In this document: positions 62,992-64,000 of the stretch, piece after piece
Layout of the letters: every line of letters begins with the position of its first letter
How positions within the stretch are numbered: position 1 is the first letter of the stretch
Source: Nitrospirota bacterium
Lineage (GTDB): Bacteria; Nitrospirota; 9FT-COMBO-42-15; HDB-SIOI813
Assembly: GCA_020851375.1 (NCBI GenBank)
Contig: JADZCV010000025.1
Span: 100,212-164,211 of the forward strand
Length of the DNA stretch: 64,000 nt
Direction: 5' to 3'
Position numbers and translations under genes: made by a program
Notes under the pieces: generated by a model
What the model was told of the DNA's origin: nothing
Databases searched by the model: none
What the model saw: the letters and a program-made list of their open reading frames with translations, nothing else

Positions 62992-64000
62992 GCCTGTCCG
63001 AGTAATAATTACTTCACCTAAGACAACAAAATCCATATAATAGACGACATGAAAACATACCGCACATATGAACCGAACCAATTATTGTTGATACCGCCAT
63101 CGTTGAGGGAGTGGTTGCCGGAGGATCACCTTGTCTACTTTATCTCAGACATAGTAGACGGACTAAAGCTACGCGCAATAGAGGAGGTTTATGAAAAAGA
63201 GGAGCGAGGATATCCTCCATATCATCCTGGGATGATGACGAAAGTGCTGTTTTACGCATATGGAACAGGGGTGTATTCATCGAGGCGAATAGCGAAGAAG
63301 ATGGAGGAGGACGTGGCATTCAGGATACTGGGTGCGGGAAATTTCCCTGACTTCAGGACGATCAGTGATTTCAGGAAGCGGCATCTTAAGGCACTGGAAG
63401 GATTGTTTGTACAGGTGCTTGAGATATGCCGGAGAGCTGGGCTCCTAAAACTTGGGCACATCTCACTGGATGGGACAAAGATAAAGGCCAACGCATCGAA
63501 GCACAAGGCAATGAGCTATGGGAGGATGAAGCAAGATAAGGAGAGGTTGAAGCAGGAAATAGAGGAGATACTGAGGCAGGCGGAGAAAGTGGACGCTGCA
63601 GAGGATAGCGCATATGGGAGGAATAAACGGGGAGATGAATTGCCGGAGGAGCTTTCCCGGAGAGAGGGCCGTTTAAAGAAGATCAAAGAGGCCATGAAGG
63701 CGCTGGAAGAAGAGGCCAAAGAGGCCGTTAAGAGAGATGAAGCAGAGCAAGACGGCAAAAAGTGCGGGAGAAAAGCGGACCATCCTGGTGTACCCAAAGA
63801 AAAGGCCCAGAGGAATTTTACAGACAGCGAATCTAAGATAATGATCAACGGGGACAAGGCATTTATACAGGGCTATAATGCTCAGGCGGCAGTGGATGCG
63901 TCATCACAGGTAATAGTAGCTGCTGATGTGTCAAATAAATCGGTAGATAAAAACCATATCAAACCGATGATCGGGAAGATAATGGAATTAACGGACGAAG
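62991..64000 (+). mobile_element. IS1182-family insertion sequence, right end outside window
   Basis: The left boundary is set near 62991, where the activator's sequence stops being family-like and GGCCTGTCCGAG begins. It contains the transposase gene at 63049. The right end is not in the window, so terminal repeats and target duplication cannot be checked. Confidence 0.82.
63049..64000 (+). CDS. IS1182-family DDE transposase, 3' end cut by window edge
   Basis: At least 317 residues, frame open to the end of the window. YEPNQLLLIPPSLREWLPED near the N-terminus and HLVYFISDIVDGL are characteristic of IS1182 transposases. YHPGMMTKVLFYAYGTGV and ISLDGTKIKANASKHK (with the first catalytic Asp) follow. 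An acidic/basic coiled insertion occupies about residues 160-250, and FIQGYNAQAAVDASSQVIVA comes near the cut. No frameshift or stop is seen in this part, so it may be intact. ATG 63049 lies about 58 bases from the element's left end. Confidence 0.88.
   Translation, partial: MKTYRTYEPNQLLLIPPSLREWLPEDHLVYFISDIVDGLKLRAIEEVYEKEERGYPPYHPGMMTKVLFYAYGTGVYSSRRIAKKMEEDVAFRILGAGNFPDFRTISDFRKRHLKALEGLFVQVLEICRRAGLLKLGHISLDGTKIKANASKHKAMSYGRMKQDKERLKQEIEEILRQAEKVDAAEDSAYGRNKRGDELPEELSRREGRLKKIKEAMKALEEEAKEAVKRDEAEQDGKKCGRKADHPGVPKEKAQRNFTDSESKIMINGDKAFIQGYNAQAAVDASSQVIVAADVSNKSVDKNHIKPMIGKIMELTDE

Noticed and set aside
1..64000. CRISPR arrays, tRNA or rRNA genes
   Set aside because: No regularly spaced repeats and no cloverleaf or rRNA-like sequence were seen by eye.

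Overview
The window reads almost entirely on the + strand. Bases 1-56380 hold one very large surface-glycan biosynthesis locus. Bases 56381-61265 hold a kelch-repeat lipoprotein and a housekeeping block (murI, rph, rdgB, a DUF374 acyltransferase). Bases 61266-64000 hold a sigma54-type promoter with a tandem activator-site array, a 57-residue membrane protein, and a sigma54 activator gene cut by an IS1182-type element that runs off the right edge. Lipoprotein signals, a Wzz-type chain-length protein, sigma54 regulation and a dispersed GTCATTCCC...GGGAATGAC palindromic repeat suggest a Gram-negative bacterium. Nitrospirota or a deltaproteobacterial (Desulfobacterota-type) lineage is my guess, with low confidence, because there is no rRNA or marker gene here to settle it.

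Glycan locus, left to right. (a) 1-7344: a B12-type radical SAM protein, a CDP-glucose cytidylyltransferase / 4,6-dehydratase pair, a sulfotransferase, a double methyltransferase, a radical SAM/SPASM protein and a CmoB-like methyltransferase. (b) 7405-16045: three members of one GT4 glycosyltransferase family, a radical SAM/SPASM protein, a membrane SGNH protein, a zinc-ribbon sulfotransferase, and a pseudo-methyltransferase domain that is sometimes fused to the GT4 enzyme. (c) 16053-19925: an ABC-2 exporter pair and two tandem-duplicated GT2 enzymes. (d) 19930-31911: four more radical SAM proteins, a GT4/pseudo-methyltransferase fusion, a 670-residue protein I do not recognise, two GT4 enzymes and a second SGNH protein. 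(e) 31937-34598: a CDP-paratose-2-epimerase-like protein without its catalytic Tyr, a sugar nucleotidyltransferase and a GT2 enzyme. (f) 34592-48917: a GT39/ArnT-like membrane enzyme, a methyltransferase, one GT2, six GT4, one GT9, a GH99/WbsX-like lipoprotein and an O-antigen polymerase/ligase-like protein. (g) 48927-56380: a Wzz-type protein, two small single-span proteins, two carbamoyltransferases flanking an SxtJ-like protein and a 49-residue DUF5989/SxtK-like protein, and a third SGNH protein.

Many junctions overlap by 4 bases or have gaps under 30 bases, so the first 56 kb looks like one or a few long operons. The contents suggest a CDP-6-deoxy-hexose-containing, sulfated, methylated, carbamoylated and possibly acylated glycan. 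The least explained parts are seven radical SAM proteins in one glycan locus, the recurring GT4 + pseudo-methyltransferase module, and the SGNH family with a duplicated two-helix membrane unit. These are the best candidates for an undescribed system. No initiating phosphoglycosyltransferase, Wzx flippase or outer-membrane Wza-type channel is present, so the locus probably continues to the left or depends on genes elsewhere.
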